A stretch of 64,000 nucleotides of DNA from Pseudomonadota bacterium (GCA_020161065.1 JAIUPH010000007.1:434001-498000); one strand, 5' to 3'; shown: positions 38,552-46,956, numbered from the stretch's first letter. Made by a program: numbers and translations. The notes: generated by a model not told the origin, from the sequence alone.

Positions 38552-39472
38552 CGCCGCCGCATCGGACGGCTGCTCGGCGCGCGGCAGCAGTTGCGCCTGA
38601 GCGTGTCGGACCACGAGGTCCGTGATCTCGCGCGAGAGAGGCGGCTCCAGTTCCCAGTGATGCCAGTGCAGGTCGACGAGCACTGGTTCATCGGGCGCGA
38701 GATCGACGAGTTCTCCGCGCACGGCCGCCGAAGCGGCTTGCAGGCTCGGCACCAGCCCATAGCCGATCCCGGCGGCAACACCCTCCATCAGGATCATCGG
38801 CGAGGGCAGGTAGTGGCGCGGGTAGCGGTCGACGGCGAAGCCGAAGCGCCGCTTCAGAAAGTCATCGTGAAGCGAGTCCTTGCGGTTGAACAGGATGGCC
38901 GGCGCGACGAGCACGGCCTGCACGTTCAGTCCGTTCGGAAAGTACTCCGCCGCAAAGGCCGGTGTGGCGTAGCAGCGGTACTCCATCGCGCCGAGACATT
39001 CGGCCAGAAAGCCGCCCGCGGGCTTGGCGTCGGTGGAGACGCAGCCGATGACCTCGCCACGTGCAAGGCGCCCCGACGTGTGGTCCTGGTCGTCGGTGAC
39101 GATCTCCAGCGCGACCTGCCTTCGCAGCAGCAACTCCCACAAGGCGCGCGGAAACCAGGTCGCGAGCGAGTCGGCATTGACCGCGATGGCCAGCGGAACG
39201 GGCACGTGCGGGCCGGCCTGGGGTTTGAGTTCGTTCAGCGTCGCGCCTTCGAGAAGACGCAGCGCCTTGACGTGGCGCAACAGGACCTCGCCCGCGGCAG
39301 TCGGTACCACGGGCTTCTCGCGGACGAGCAGAACCGTCGTCAATGACTCCTCGAGGGCCTTGATGCGTTGTGACACCGCCCCGCGTGTGATGTTGAGCAA
39401 TGCCGCGGCGCGTTCGAAGCTGTGCGCCTCGGCCACCGTCGCGAAGGTTTCCAGCTGATCGCGATCGAGCAT
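38522..39472 (-). CDS. LysR family regulator (ArgP/LysG-like)
   Basis: The 316-residue protein begins MLDRDQLETFATVAEAHSFE with the LysR helix-turn-helix (RAAALLNITRGAVSQRIKAL). The effector domain has VPLAIAVNADSLATWFPRAL, a signature of the ArgP/LysG subgroup, and AILFNRKDSLHDDFL. ArgP normally controls an arginine/lysine exporter gene; none is adjacent. Shared motifs suggest that it controls itself and the desaturase operon. Confidence 0.8.
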   Translation of the reverse strand: MLDRDQLETFATVAEAHSFERAAALLNITRGAVSQRIKALEESLTTVLLVREKPVVPTAAGEVLLRHVKALRLLEGATLNELKPQAGPHVPVPLAIAVNADSLATWFPRALWELLLRRQVALEIVTDDQDHTSGRLARGEVIGCVSTDAKPAGGFLAECLGAMEYRCYATPAFAAEYFPNGLNVQAVLVAPAILFNRKDSLHDDFLKRRFGFAVDRYPRHYLPSPMILMEGVAAGIGYGLVPSLQAASAAVRGELVDLAPDEPVLVDLHWHHWELEPPLSREITDLVVRHAQAQLLPRAEQPSDAAASTPKAADAH

Positions 39473-39798
39473 TCTTCTAGCCCCCTGTTCAGCGTTTCTG
39501 CGTGCCGACGAAACTCCCTAAACGCCGATCGGCTGCGGCGCCTTCAACCTAGCATTTCGATACCGACGTTCCCATGGAGTGGCTCGTTGATATTGGCGCA
39601 GGAAACAGCGCGATGTGCGCGCTCGGGTTGCACCCGGTAACTAAACCGCTAATTGCTTGCCATTGAAGATTGATTGACAGCGGCTGACGTTGAATGAGCC
39701 AGTGCCGATACCACGGGCCAGGCCGCATGGTTTTGGCTGTCCGCGCAGGGATCTCTTGGGAACGATGGACATGTTCGACAGCAGTCGGAGGGCATGCC
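39473..39798. other. 326-base intergenic region with LysR-type motifs
   Basis: No gene is supported. CCCCCTGTTCAGCG (39,481-39,494) and CTAAACGCC (39,518-39,526) match sequences upstream of the desaturase. GGAGGG at 39,786-39,791 is the ribosome binding site for the integrase-like gene. A TTGACA at 39,674-39,679 has no good -10. Confidence 0.5.
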
Positions 39799-40737
39799 AT
39801 GGAAGACGATGAACCAGGTTCCACGGGGGCTGCCGCGATACAGGCGGTGGCCATGCTGCGTGCGGTGATCGACGGCCGCACCTACGATTCGGTGGCCGCG
39901 GATTTCGGTATCACGCGCACCGCCGTCGAGCGGCGCGTCAAGGCAGTCGCGATCCGACTGTGTAGGGAGGTGGGCATCGAAGGGATGAACGACGGTGCCA
40001 CCGCTTTCGTGCGGCGCCTGCGCGAGCGACGCGACGCCATCCTGCACGCCCTGGAGCGTTTCGAGCCAGCCGCGGGTCACGCTCCGAAAGGGGATCGGGT
40101 GGTGAGCGTCGACGAGATCGCCCGGGCGGTGTTGCGCATCCGCGGCCGCAGCGGCCAGCCCACCCGCGACGTGGCCTTGTTCTACACGCTGTTCGTCACC
40201 GGCGCGCGCCCGCTCGAAATCGTGCGGCTGCGGGTCTGTGACTACCTGCAGGCCGATGGTGAGGTACGCCGAGAGTCGGAATTGCCGGCGAGTGCCAGCA
40301 TCTCCGGGAAATCCAGACCGCTCTACTTCGCCAGCCGCAAGTTGGACGACGCACTGGACGCCTACCTCGCGGAACGAGTGGCTCGGGGTCATGGCGTCGC
40401 CGACGGCGGCGCCTACCGCGGCCTCGATCCGGACAGCCCCTTGTTCCTGAGTGCGACGGGCGAGGGCTTCCGCATCACGCAGTACGGCGCCGAGGGCCGG
40501 CGGCGCTGCCTCTGCCGCCCGATCCTCGAGACCTACCGCAAGCTGTTCCGCTACGCGGAACTGGAGTGGGCGACACCGCTGTCGATCCGCCGCACGGTGG
40601 TCGCTCGCCTGTATGACCGCGGCGCCGACGAGGAGCAAGTCGGCCTGGTGCTCGGCATCAGCGAAAGAAGCGCGGTGCGCGAGCAGTTCCCGCGTGCGAG
40701 GCCCACCATGGCGAGCCTCGTGCAGGAACTGGTCTGA
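39799..40737 (+). CDS. tyrosine-recombinase-like protein lacking the catalytic tyrosine
   Basis: ATG at 39,799, 8 nt after GGAGGG, gives 312 residues. An N-terminal helix-turn-helix (YDSVAADFGITRTAVERRVK) precedes a phage-integrase-like domain with Arg I in VTGARPLEIVRLRVCDY, a Lys strand ISGKSRPLYF and box II LSIRRTVVARLYDRGADEEQ. The box II His is replaced by Ser, and after LGIS the usual Tyr is absent (ERSAVREQFPRARP). It is probably catalytically dead or strongly altered. Its site next to the metal island suggests a former mobile element or a DNA-binding regulator. Confidence 0.65.
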   Translation: MEDDEPGSTGAAAIQAVAMLRAVIDGRTYDSVAADFGITRTAVERRVKAVAIRLCREVGIEGMNDGATAFVRRLRERRDAILHALERFEPAAGHAPKGDRVVSVDEIARAVLRIRGRSGQPTRDVALFYTLFVTGARPLEIVRLRVCDYLQADGEVRRESELPASASISGKSRPLYFASRKLDDALDAYLAERVARGHGVADGGAYRGLDPDSPLFLSATGEGFRITQYGAEGRRRCLCRPILETYRKLFRYAELEWATPLSIRRTVVARLYDRGADEEQVGLVLGISERSAVREQFPRARPTMASLVQELV

Positions 40738-40754
40738 GCGCCGCGCAGCGCTGC

Positions 40755-41099
40755 TTATCGGCGGTTCGACGGGTTGCGGCCGACGTACACGACGAAGGGC
40801 GTGCCAGCGAAGCCGGCCGGTGCGATCTGGCCGACATCGACGGACCTGCGGTCGAGCCCGTCGAAGGTCCACGAGAACTGCTTCGCGCCGCTGCGGAACG
40901 TCACGCTCTCGCCGTAGGCAACGTTGAGCCGGTCGGTGGACGCCAGGTCCACGACGCGCACTGGCGCGCCCTGCGCCGCCGGCTGCCCATAGATCGACTG
41001 GCCGTTCATGAACGTATTGCCGCTGGCGGCGAAGCCCGCGAGGGGAAGCACGGCCAGGGCAACGAGGGCAGCGGTGCGGAGTCGGCGAGTCGATTGCAT
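40755..41099 (-). CDS. CzcE-like periplasmic metal-binding protein
   Basis: The 114-residue protein starts MQSTRRLRTAALVALAVLPL, a signal peptide ending AGFAA. The mature part has VAYGESVTFRSGAKQFSWTF, DGLDRRSVDVGQIAPAGFAG, TPFVVYVGRN, which follows the CzcE layout (GE.V.F..G.K.F.W.FD .. L..IAP .. VYV). CzcE of Cupriavidus binds copper and zinc in the periplasm. AAAGGA precedes the start. Its promoter has the layout shared with the genes at 49,276 and 58,502. Confidence 0.75.
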   Translation of the reverse strand: MQSTRRLRTAALVALAVLPLAGFAASGNTFMNGQSIYGQPAAQGAPVRVVDLASTDRLNVAYGESVTFRSGAKQFSWTFDGLDRRSVDVGQIAPAGFAGTPFVVYVGRNPSNRR

Positions 41100-41168
41100 G
41101 TTCAGTCCTTTCGATGTGGGAGGGGTGCCGCCGGCGCGCGATCGCGCGCTGGGCCGGCATCGAAAGGA

Positions 41169-41227
41169 ACTGTAGAAACCGCTTTCCAACAGCCGCTGAA
41201 CGGGAACATGACAGCCTCGTCATGTTC
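41169..41227 (-). promoter_or_regulatory. metal-regulon promoter 1 (czcE-like gene)
   Basis: On the minus strand CTGTCAT (41,214-41,208) is followed by 15 nt, CTGTTG (41,192-41,187), 12 nt, and TACAGT (41,174-41,169), then a 69-nt leader to the ATG. CTGTCAT is part of a perfect dyad, GAACATGAC/GTCATGTTC (arms 41,204-41,212 and 41,219-41,227). Confidence 0.7.
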
Positions 41228-41241
41228 GCCGCGGCAGGGCC

Positions 41242-41685
41242 TCAGTGCGTACCGCGGATGTGGCGATGTGGCGACGCGGAAGTTGACTGAGCGGCGGCGG
41301 TGTCGAGCTCGTTCAGGATGCCGCACTGCTCGATCGCATGCGGCGAGCCGCACCTCGCGCGCAGCGCCTTCAGATCCTTCTGCAGCGTCCGAAGTTCGCG
41401 GATGCGGTGGGTGACGTGCCCGATGTGCTCGTCGAGCAGTGCGTTGACCTCGCCGCAGTCCTGCGAGGGCGCATCGCGCAGCCGCAGCAGCGTCCGGATC
41501 TCGTCCAGCGTCATGTCCAGGTTGCGGCAATGGCGGATGAACGCCAGCCGCTCGGCGTGGGCGGCCGTGTACACGCGGTAGTTGTTGTCTGCGCGCTGCG
41601 CCGCGGGGATCAGGCCCTCGCGCTCGTAGAAGCGGATGGTCTCGACCGCCGTGCCGGTCGATTCCGCCAGGTCGCCGATGCGCAT
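41242..41685 (-). CDS. cadR: Cd(II)/Pb(II)-responsive MerR-family regulator
   Basis: The 147-residue protein starts MRIGDLAESTGTAVETIRFY with the MerR helix-turn-helix and NNYRVYTAAHAERLAFIRHC. Metal ligands expected for CadR/PbrR are present: C77 (APSQDCGEV), C112 (ARCGSPH) and C121 (IEQCGIL). The His-rich tail SPHRHIRGTH resembles the second site of CadR. It is divergent from cadA and would distort the 19-bp-spacer promoter when metal is bound. Confidence 0.9.
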   Translation of the reverse strand: MRIGDLAESTGTAVETIRFYEREGLIPAAQRADNNYRVYTAAHAERLAFIRHCRNLDMTLDEIRTLLRLRDAPSQDCGEVNALLDEHIGHVTHRIRELRTLQKDLKALRARCGSPHAIEQCGILNELDTAAAQSTSASPHRHIRGTH

Positions 41686-41713
41686 CGTCTTTTTCCGTGG
41701 TGGATCGAGGGTC

Positions 41714-41744
41714 TTGACTCTACACCGACTTCAGGGTTTGCAAT
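41714..41744 (+). promoter_or_regulatory. MerR-type cadA promoter
   Basis: TTGACT (41,714-41,719) and TGCAAT (41,739-41,744) are 19 bp apart, the long spacer used by MerR-family regulators. The spacer holds an imperfect dyad around CTCTACACCGACTTCAGGG, the expected CadR/PbrR operator. Confidence 0.7.
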
Positions 41745-41771
41745 GGCGGCCATGAGTCAAGGAACGCACCC

Positions 41772-44039
41772 GTGAGCACCACCCACACCCATGCCGATAC
41801 CCACGCCTCGCCCGCCGCGGGCAGCAAGCCCGCCGATGCCTGTTGCGCTCACGATGGGCACGCCGCAGCGTCGGTGCCGGCGGGCACTGCCGCGCCTGCC
41901 GGCTGGGCCCGGTTCCGCGTGCCGACGATGGACTGCGCCAGCGAGGAGTCGGAGATCCGGCGCGCGGTCGAGCACATCGCAGGCATCCGCGCGATGACCT
42001 TCCAGCTCGGTCAGCGCACGATGGCCATCGATGCGCCGCCTGCGTCCGTCGAACAGGCCGTTGCCGCGATCCGCAAGGCCGGCTTCGAACCGCAGCCGGT
42101 GCCGGAGAAGGCTGCCGAGTCGTCGAGCACGGGAGCCGGATCGGAGGACCATGATCACGGCGCCGGATCGGGAGGGGCGTGGCGGCTCGGCGGCGCCCTG
42201 CTGCTGGCTATCGGTGCTGAGGTGCTCGGCTTCTTCGCTCCGGACACGCAGATCTGGAAAGGCGCGGGTCTCGCCTTGGCGGCCGCGGCGATCTGGCTGG
42301 CCGGCTTCGACGTCTACAAGAAGGGTCTGACGGCGCTGCGCCATGGGCGGCTGAACATCAACGCCCTGATGACCGTGGCCGTCACAGGCGCGTTCGTGAT
42401 CGGCCAGTGGCCCGAGGCGGCCATGGTGATGGCGCTGTACGCCATCGCCGAAGCGATCGAGGCGCGTGCGGTCGATCGCGCCCGCAACGCGATCAAGGGC
42501 TTGCTGGCCATGGCGCCCGAGGAAGCCTCGGTGCGGCAGGCCGATGGCAGCTGGGCGAACGTGCCAGTCGCGTCGGTGGCGCTGGGCGCCGTCGCGCGGG
42601 TGCGGCCCGGCGAGCGCGTGCCGATGGACGGCGTGGTATCCGCCGGGAGTTCGAGCATCAACCAGGCGCCGGTGACCGGCGAGAGCATCCCGGTGGACAA
42701 GGCGGTCGGTGACCCGGTGTTCGCCGGCACGATCAACGAGACCGGCACCTTCGAGTTCGAGGTCAACGCGCTGGCGTCGAACTCGACACTCGCGCGCATC
42801 ATCCACGCCGTGGAGGAAGCGCAGGGCACGCGCGCGCCCACGCAGGGCTTCGTCGACCGCTTCGCCGCCGTGTACACGCCAGCGGTCTTCGTGATCGCGC
42901 TCGCCGTGGCGCTGCTCGGCCCCTGGCTGTTCAGCTGGACCTGGATGCAGGCGGTCTACAAGGCGCTGGTGCTGCTGGTCATCGCCTGCCCCTGCGCGCT
43001 GGTGATCTCGACCCCGGTGACGATCGTCAGCGGTCTGGCGGCCGCGGCGCGGCGCGGCATTCTGATCAAGGGCGGGATCTACCTGGAGGAAGCACGCAAG
43101 CTCAAGGCCATCGCGCTGGACAAAACCGGCACGATCACCGAGGGCAAACCCAAGCTGGTGGCCTGGGAGGTGCTCGGTCCGGGGACCGATGCTGCCGCCG
43201 CCGAGCACATCGCCGCGGCGCTGGCAGGCCACTCCGACCATCCGGTCTCGCGTGCCATCGCTGCGGGCCTGCGGCCCAACAGCGTCGAAGCGAAGGACTT
43301 CAAGGCCATCGCCGGTCGCGGTGTCCAAGCCGACATCGGCGGCACCGTCTATGTGCTGGGCAACCATCGGCTGATCGAGGAGCGTGGCCAATGCTCCCCG
43401 GGGCTCGAGGCCACCTTGCGCACGCACGAGGAAGCGGGCCGCACGGTCAGCCTGCTGGCCTCCGAGGCGGGCCCAGTCGCCTTGTTCGCCGTCGCCGACA
43501 CGATCAAGTCGTCGTCGCGCGAAGCGGTGGCATCGCTCAAGGCACTCGGCATCACGCCGGTGATGCTGACCGGAGACAACCAGGCCACGGCCACGGCCAT
43601 CGCGCACGAGGCCGGCATCGATGAGGCTCAGGGGAACCTGCTGCCCGAGGACAAGCTCGAAGCGATCAAGGCGCTGCAGGCAAAACATGGTCTGACCGCG
43701 ATGACCGGCGATGGGATCAATGACGCGCCGGCGCTGGCCCAGGCCGACATCGGCGTGGCGATGGGCGCAGCCGGCACCGACACCGCGATGGAAGCGGCGG
43801 ACGTGGTGGTGATGAACGACGATCTGCGCCGCATCGCCGAAACCGTGCGGCTGTCGCGGTCCACGCATGCGGTGCTGTGGCAGAACATCACGCTGGCGCT
43901 GGGCATCAAGGCGGTGTTCCTGGTCATGGCGGTGTTCGGCAACGCCTCGATGTGGATGGCGGTGTTCGCCGACATGGGGGCGAGCCTGCTGGTCGTGGTG
44001 AACGGCCTGCGGCTGTTGAGAAAAGGGGAGGGTAAGTAG
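41772..44039 (+). CDS. cadA: Cd/Zn/Pb-exporting P1B-type ATPase
   Basis: A GTG at 41,772 gives 755 residues. The N-terminus is His/Cys-rich, then a heavy-metal-associated domain with MDCASEE (53-59), the form typical of Zn/Cd/Pb pumps, and a second His/Asp patch (EDHDHG). Core motifs are the CPC metal site (406-408), the phosphorylated Asp450 in DKTGT, MLTGDNQAT, and GDGINDAPALAQADIG. It pumps divalent metal from cytoplasm to periplasm. It is the first gene of a seven-gene operon. Confidence 0.95.
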   Translation: MSTTHTHADTHASPAAGSKPADACCAHDGHAAASVPAGTAAPAGWARFRVPTMDCASEESEIRRAVEHIAGIRAMTFQLGQRTMAIDAPPASVEQAVAAIRKAGFEPQPVPEKAAESSSTGAGSEDHDHGAGSGGAWRLGGALLLAIGAEVLGFFAPDTQIWKGAGLALAAAAIWLAGFDVYKKGLTALRHGRLNINALMTVAVTGAFVIGQWPEAAMVMALYAIAEAIEARAVDRARNAIKGLLAMAPEEASVRQADGSWANVPVASVALGAVARVRPGERVPMDGVVSAGSSSINQAPVTGESIPVDKAVGDPVFAGTINETGTFEFEVNALASNSTLARIIHAVEEAQGTRAPTQGFVDRFAAVYTPAVFVIALAVALLGPWLFSWTWMQAVYKALVLLVIACPCALVISTPVTIVSGLAAAARRGILIKGGIYLEEARKLKAIALDKTGTITEGKPKLVAWEVLGPGTDAAAAEHIAAALAGHSDHPVSRAIAAGLRPNSVEAKDFKAIAGRGVQADIGGTVYVLGNHRLIEERGQCSPGLEATLRTHEEAGRTVSLLASEAGPVALFAVADTIKSSSREAVASLKALGITPVMLTGDNQATATAIAHEAGIDEAQGNLLPEDKLEAIKALQAKHGLTAMTGDGINDAPALAQADIGVAMGAAGTDTAMEAADVVVMNDDLRRIAETVRLSRSTHAVLWQNITLALGIKAVFLVMAVFGNASMWMAVFADMGASLLVVVNGLRLLRKGEGK

Positions 44040-44398
44040 TGGCGACGACGGGATCACGGCGGATCGAGGCCTTCGAGGCGGCCATGGCCGAGGCCGCCCG
44101 GCACCGGTCCGCCGGTGACGCCAAGGGCGCGTTCGAAGCGCTCGAGCGCGCGCATGTGCTCGGGCAACTCGACTTCGTGCCGCATGTGCGGGTGCACTGG
44201 CAGATGCTTCGTGTCGGCTGGGCCGCGGGCGACCGGCGTGAAGTGGCGGGCCAACTGCTGCGCATCGCACTGGTGCCGGTGGGCCATCTGGTCGGCCGCC
44301 TGCCGGTCGGCAACACCGGCGGTTCGAACGTCAGTGCGTTCAAGCCGATGGCAATCCCGCCCGATCTCAAGCGGCTGATTGAGGACCGCGACCGATGA
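44039..44398 (+). CDS. DUF3703 protein
   Basis: The GTG start at 44,039 overlaps the cadA stop (TAGTG), with GGAGGG upstream. The 119-residue protein reads FEAAMAEAARHRSAGDAKGA, FEALERAHVLGQLDFVPHVR, VHWQMLRVGWAAGDRREVAG and ends VGNTGGSNVSAFKPMAIPPD, the DUF3703 signature. The family is common in Burkholderiales metal-resistance operons; function unknown. It probably acts in the cytoplasm, as no signal peptide is seen. Confidence 0.8.
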   Translation: MATTGSRRIEAFEAAMAEAARHRSAGDAKGAFEALERAHVLGQLDFVPHVRVHWQMLRVGWAAGDRREVAGQLLRIALVPVGHLVGRLPVGNTGGSNVSAFKPMAIPPDLKRLIEDRDR

Positions 44399-44946
44399 CG
44401 CCCGCATCCGTCGGCCTTGTCGCACCACGCGCGGCGGCTGCGGCCTCACGGGGCCGCTGGTGGCTGCTGATGGGCGTCGCCGCTTTGCTCCTCGTGCTGG
44501 ACCAGAGCGCCAAGTGGGTGGTCGCCGCGAACCTGCCTCTAGGCCAGGGCATCACCGTCACCGCCTGGTTCAACCTTGTGCATGTCCTCAACCCTGGCGC
44601 GTCGTTCTCGTTCCTCGCCGACGCGGGCGGCTGGCAGCGCCACGCGCTCACGGCAGTCGGCATAGCCGTCAGCGTAGCGCTCGCTGTGCTGCTGTGGCGC
44701 GGCGTTCGCAGCCGACTCGAAAAGGCTGCCTACGTTGGTCTGATCGGCGGCGCGCTGGGCAACGTCGTCGACCGGCTGCGCATCGGCGCCGTGGTCGACT
44801 ACCTCGACCTGCATTGGCGCGGCATGCACTGGCCCGCCTTCAATCTGGCGGACATCTTCATCGTCGGCAGCGCCGCGCTGCTCATGCTGGCCTCGTTCGG
44901 GCCAAGGCCGGATTCGCGCGGGGTCAACCGAGGAGTTGCGACGTGA
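44395..44946 (+). CDS. lspA: signal peptidase II (lipoprotein signal peptidase)
   Basis: The 183-residue protein has four membrane segments and the LspA signatures NPGASFSFLA, GALGNVVDRLRIGAVVDYLD (catalytic Asp) and FNLADIFIVGSAAL (second catalytic Asp). It removes signal peptides from prolipoproteins. Such an extra copy within a Cd/Pb operon resembles the LspA part of PbrB/PbrC systems. It overlaps the previous gene by 4 nt. Confidence 0.9.
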   Translation: MTPASVGLVAPRAAAAASRGRWWLLMGVAALLLVLDQSAKWVVAANLPLGQGITVTAWFNLVHVLNPGASFSFLADAGGWQRHALTAVGIAVSVALAVLLWRGVRSRLEKAAYVGLIGGALGNVVDRLRIGAVVDYLDLHWRGMHWPAFNLADIFIVGSAALLMLASFGPRPDSRGVNRGVAT

Positions 44947-44981
44947 GTCCGCAAGCGCCTCCAACGGGTCTCCGGACGAGA

Positions 44982-45452
44982 ATGACGGCGATGAGCTTTT
45001 CTCTTCCGAATCGTCTGTTGTTCCGCTGCCTCGCTGCGCTGCTCACTGTGGGTGCGGCGTCGGGGGTCCATGCGCAGGTGACCGTCGATGGAGCCTGGGC
45101 GCGCACCACCGTGCCGAACCAGTCGGCCACCGGTGCCTTCATGCGGCTGACCGCCCAGAAGGATGTCGTGCTGACGGGCGCCAGTTCGCCGGTCGCCGAC
45201 ATCGTCGAAGTGCACGAGATGTGGATGGACAGGGGCATCATGCGGATGCGGCCCGCCGATCGCGTGCCCTTGAAGGCCGGCCAGACGATCGAGCTGAAGT
45301 CGGGCGGTCTGCACGTCATGATGATGGACCTGAAAAAGCAGATCAAGGCGGGCGAGCGCGTGCCCCTGACGCTCTCGTTCACGGCGGCCGACGGCAGCGT
45401 GTCGACGGTCGAGGTGAACGCGACGGCTGCCTTCGCGCCACCGACACGATGA
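44982..45452 (+). CDS. PCu(A)C-type periplasmic copper chaperone
   Basis: The 156-residue protein (MTAMSFSLPNRLLFRCLAAL at the start, with ATG at 44,991 as alternative) has a signal peptide ending VHAQ. The copper-ligand pattern is present: VEVHEMWMDRGIMRMRP and ELKSGGLHVMMMDLKKQ, i.e. His/Met pairs of the H-M-x10-M-x21-H-x-M type. PCu(A)C proteins bind Cu(I)/Cu(II) and deliver it to cytochrome oxidase. Its presence in a cadmium/lead operon is unusual. Confidence 0.85.
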   Translation: MTAMSFSLPNRLLFRCLAALLTVGAASGVHAQVTVDGAWARTTVPNQSATGAFMRLTAQKDVVLTGASSPVADIVEVHEMWMDRGIMRMRPADRVPLKAGQTIELKSGGLHVMMMDLKKQIKAGERVPLTLSFTAADGSVSTVEVNATAAFAPPTR

Positions 45453-45907
45453 GCGAAGATCAGCCGGTTGCCCCGCATGGCAACGGCCGGAACGCCGCGT
45501 TCTGGCTGCCGCTGTTCCTGGCCTGGTTGCTGGCGCTTCTGGCCACGGCTGGCGCGTTGTTTCTGGGCGAGGTGATGGGCAAGACGCCATGCGTGCTGTG
45601 CTGGTACCAGCGCATCGCGATGTTCCCGCTGGTGTTGGTGCTCGGCATGGGCCTGTTCGTGTCGGACGCGCGCAGCGTTCGTTATGCACTGCCGCTGGCC
45701 GGCGTGGGGTGGGGCATCGCCGCCTACCACCTGTTGGTCTTCTGGGGCATGGTGTCCGAAGGGCTGGTGCCGTGCGGCAAGGGGTCGTCCTGCGCCGACG
45801 CCGATGTCCAGGTGGCCGGCGTGGTGCCGATTCCTTTGCTGTCGCTCGCGGCGTTCACGGGAATCCTGGTTGCGTTGTGGGTGGCAAGAAGAAGGGCAAG
45901 AACATGA
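45449..45907 (+). CDS. dsbB: disulfide bond formation protein DsbB/BdbC-like
   Basis: The 152-residue membrane protein has four hydrophobic segments, a first redox pair in TPCVLCWYQRIAMFP and a second periplasmic pair in VPCGKGSSC. It would re-oxidise the DsbA-like protein encoded next and pass electrons to quinone. It is coupled to both neighbours by ATGA overlaps. Confidence 0.9.
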   Translation: MSEDQPVAPHGNGRNAAFWLPLFLAWLLALLATAGALFLGEVMGKTPCVLCWYQRIAMFPLVLVLGMGLFVSDARSVRYALPLAGVGWGIAAYHLLVFWGMVSEGLVPCGKGSSCADADVQVAGVVPIPLLSLAAFTGILVALWVARRRART

Positions 45908-46560
45908 GCAGGAAATGGATCGTGCTGGGCACCGTCGCGGCGGTGGTTCTGGCTTTCGTGGCCGGCGTCGTGGTCTTCACGAACCGCTCGAGCCAGGAAG
46001 TGAAGCAGGCGGCGCAGACCCATAGCGATGCACTGGTCAGGCCGCACTCGCCCGTCTTCGGCAATCCGGCGGCCAAGGTGACGATCGTCGAGTTCTTCGA
46101 CCCGTCCTGCGAGACCTGCCGGGCCTTCTATCCGATCGTCAAGCAGATGGTCAACGCGAGCTTCGGCCAGGTCAGGCTGGTGGTGCGCTATGCACCGCTG
46201 CACCACGGGTCCGACACAGCGGTCAAGATCCTCGAGGCGGCGCGGCAGCAGGGCAAGTACTGGGAGGCGCTCGAGCGCGCCCTGGCTGCACAGCCGCAGT
46301 GGGCTGCGCACGATCGACCGCAGCCGCAGATGATCTGGGATCTCATCGGTGACATTGGGCTCGACATGACAAAGGCCAGGGCGGATGCCGACGGCCCGGG
46401 CGTCGCCCAGGTGCTGCGGCAGGACATTGCCGACATGCAAGCCCTGAAGGTCGATCGGACGCCGGGCTTCTTCGTCAACGGCACGCCGTTGCGTGAGTTC
46501 GGCGAGGCGCAGCTCAAGGCGCTCGTCGATCAGGAGATCAAGAAGGCTGGCACGCCCTGA
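45904..46560 (+). CDS. DsbA-like thioredoxin-fold oxidoreductase
   Basis: The 218-residue protein has an N-terminal anchor (MSRKWIVLGTVAAVVLAFVA), then a thioredoxin fold with active site DPSCETCRAFYP and a cis-Pro loop VDRTPGFFVNGTPL. It belongs to the DsbA/DSBA-like group paired with BdbC-type DsbB. Together they could keep metal-exposed periplasmic thiols oxidised. It ends the cad operon, convergent with the next gene. Confidence 0.9.
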   Translation: MSRKWIVLGTVAAVVLAFVAGVVVFTNRSSQEVKQAAQTHSDALVRPHSPVFGNPAAKVTIVEFFDPSCETCRAFYPIVKQMVNASFGQVRLVVRYAPLHHGSDTAVKILEAARQQGKYWEALERALAAQPQWAAHDRPQPQMIWDLIGDIGLDMTKARADADGPGVAQVLRQDIADMQALKVDRTPGFFVNGTPLREFGEAQLKALVDQEIKKAGTP

Positions 46561-46572
46561 ACAGTCGGCGGT

Positions 46573-46956
46573 TCAAGGGGTGATCCGCACCCGGATGTTC
46601 ACGGGTTCGGCACCGGGGTTGGACCACAACCAGCAGTAGTCATGGCTTGCGCTTGGCGCGAGGCGGCCTCTTGCCGCCGTGATCGCCGAGAGGCCTTCCG
46701 GGTACTTCACGGCACCGCCCTCGTGGAGGTGGGTGTTGAATGCGACGGGTGCTTCGGATTCGAAGGCCCAGTCGAGCGCTCGTCCGGGCTGCAGCCTGGT
46801 GCACAGTTCGACGAACTCGCCCGGTGGCGCCGTCAACTGGCGGACCAGAGGGCGGTCGTTCGGCAGCGTCACTTCGACGAGCTGGCGCTGCGCCGGACTG
46901 GCCTCCGCCATGCACGCAAGGATGGCGACGGAGAGCAGGCGCGCTGAGCACGGCAT
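46573..46956 (-). CDS. periplasmic protein of unknown function
   Basis: ATG at 46,956 with GAGGAG 7 nt upstream gives 127 residues. A signal peptide (MPCSARLLSVAILACMAEAS) is followed by a beta-sandwich-like region: VEVTLPNDRPLVRQLTAPPG, ALDWAFESEAPVAFNTHLHE, HDYCWLWSNPGAEPVNIRVR. His residues in NTHLHEG could bind metal. It is read together with the sensor kinase direction, 78 nt upstream of nothing else. No family recognised. Confidence 0.55.
   Translation of the reverse strand: MPCSARLLSVAILACMAEASPAQRQLVEVTLPNDRPLVRQLTAPPGEFVELCTRLQPGRALDWAFESEAPVAFNTHLHEGGAVKYPEGLSAITAARGRLAPSASHDYCWLWSNPGAEPVNIRVRITP

Noticed and set aside
41714-41744. Assigning the cadA promoter to the CTGTCAT regulon
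   Set aside because: It has a 19-bp MerR-type spacer and none of the CTGTCAT/CTGTTG half-sites.
41757-44270. A long minus-strand frame opposite cadA
   Set aside because: cadA has all P-type ATPase motifs on the plus strand; the opposite frame shows none.
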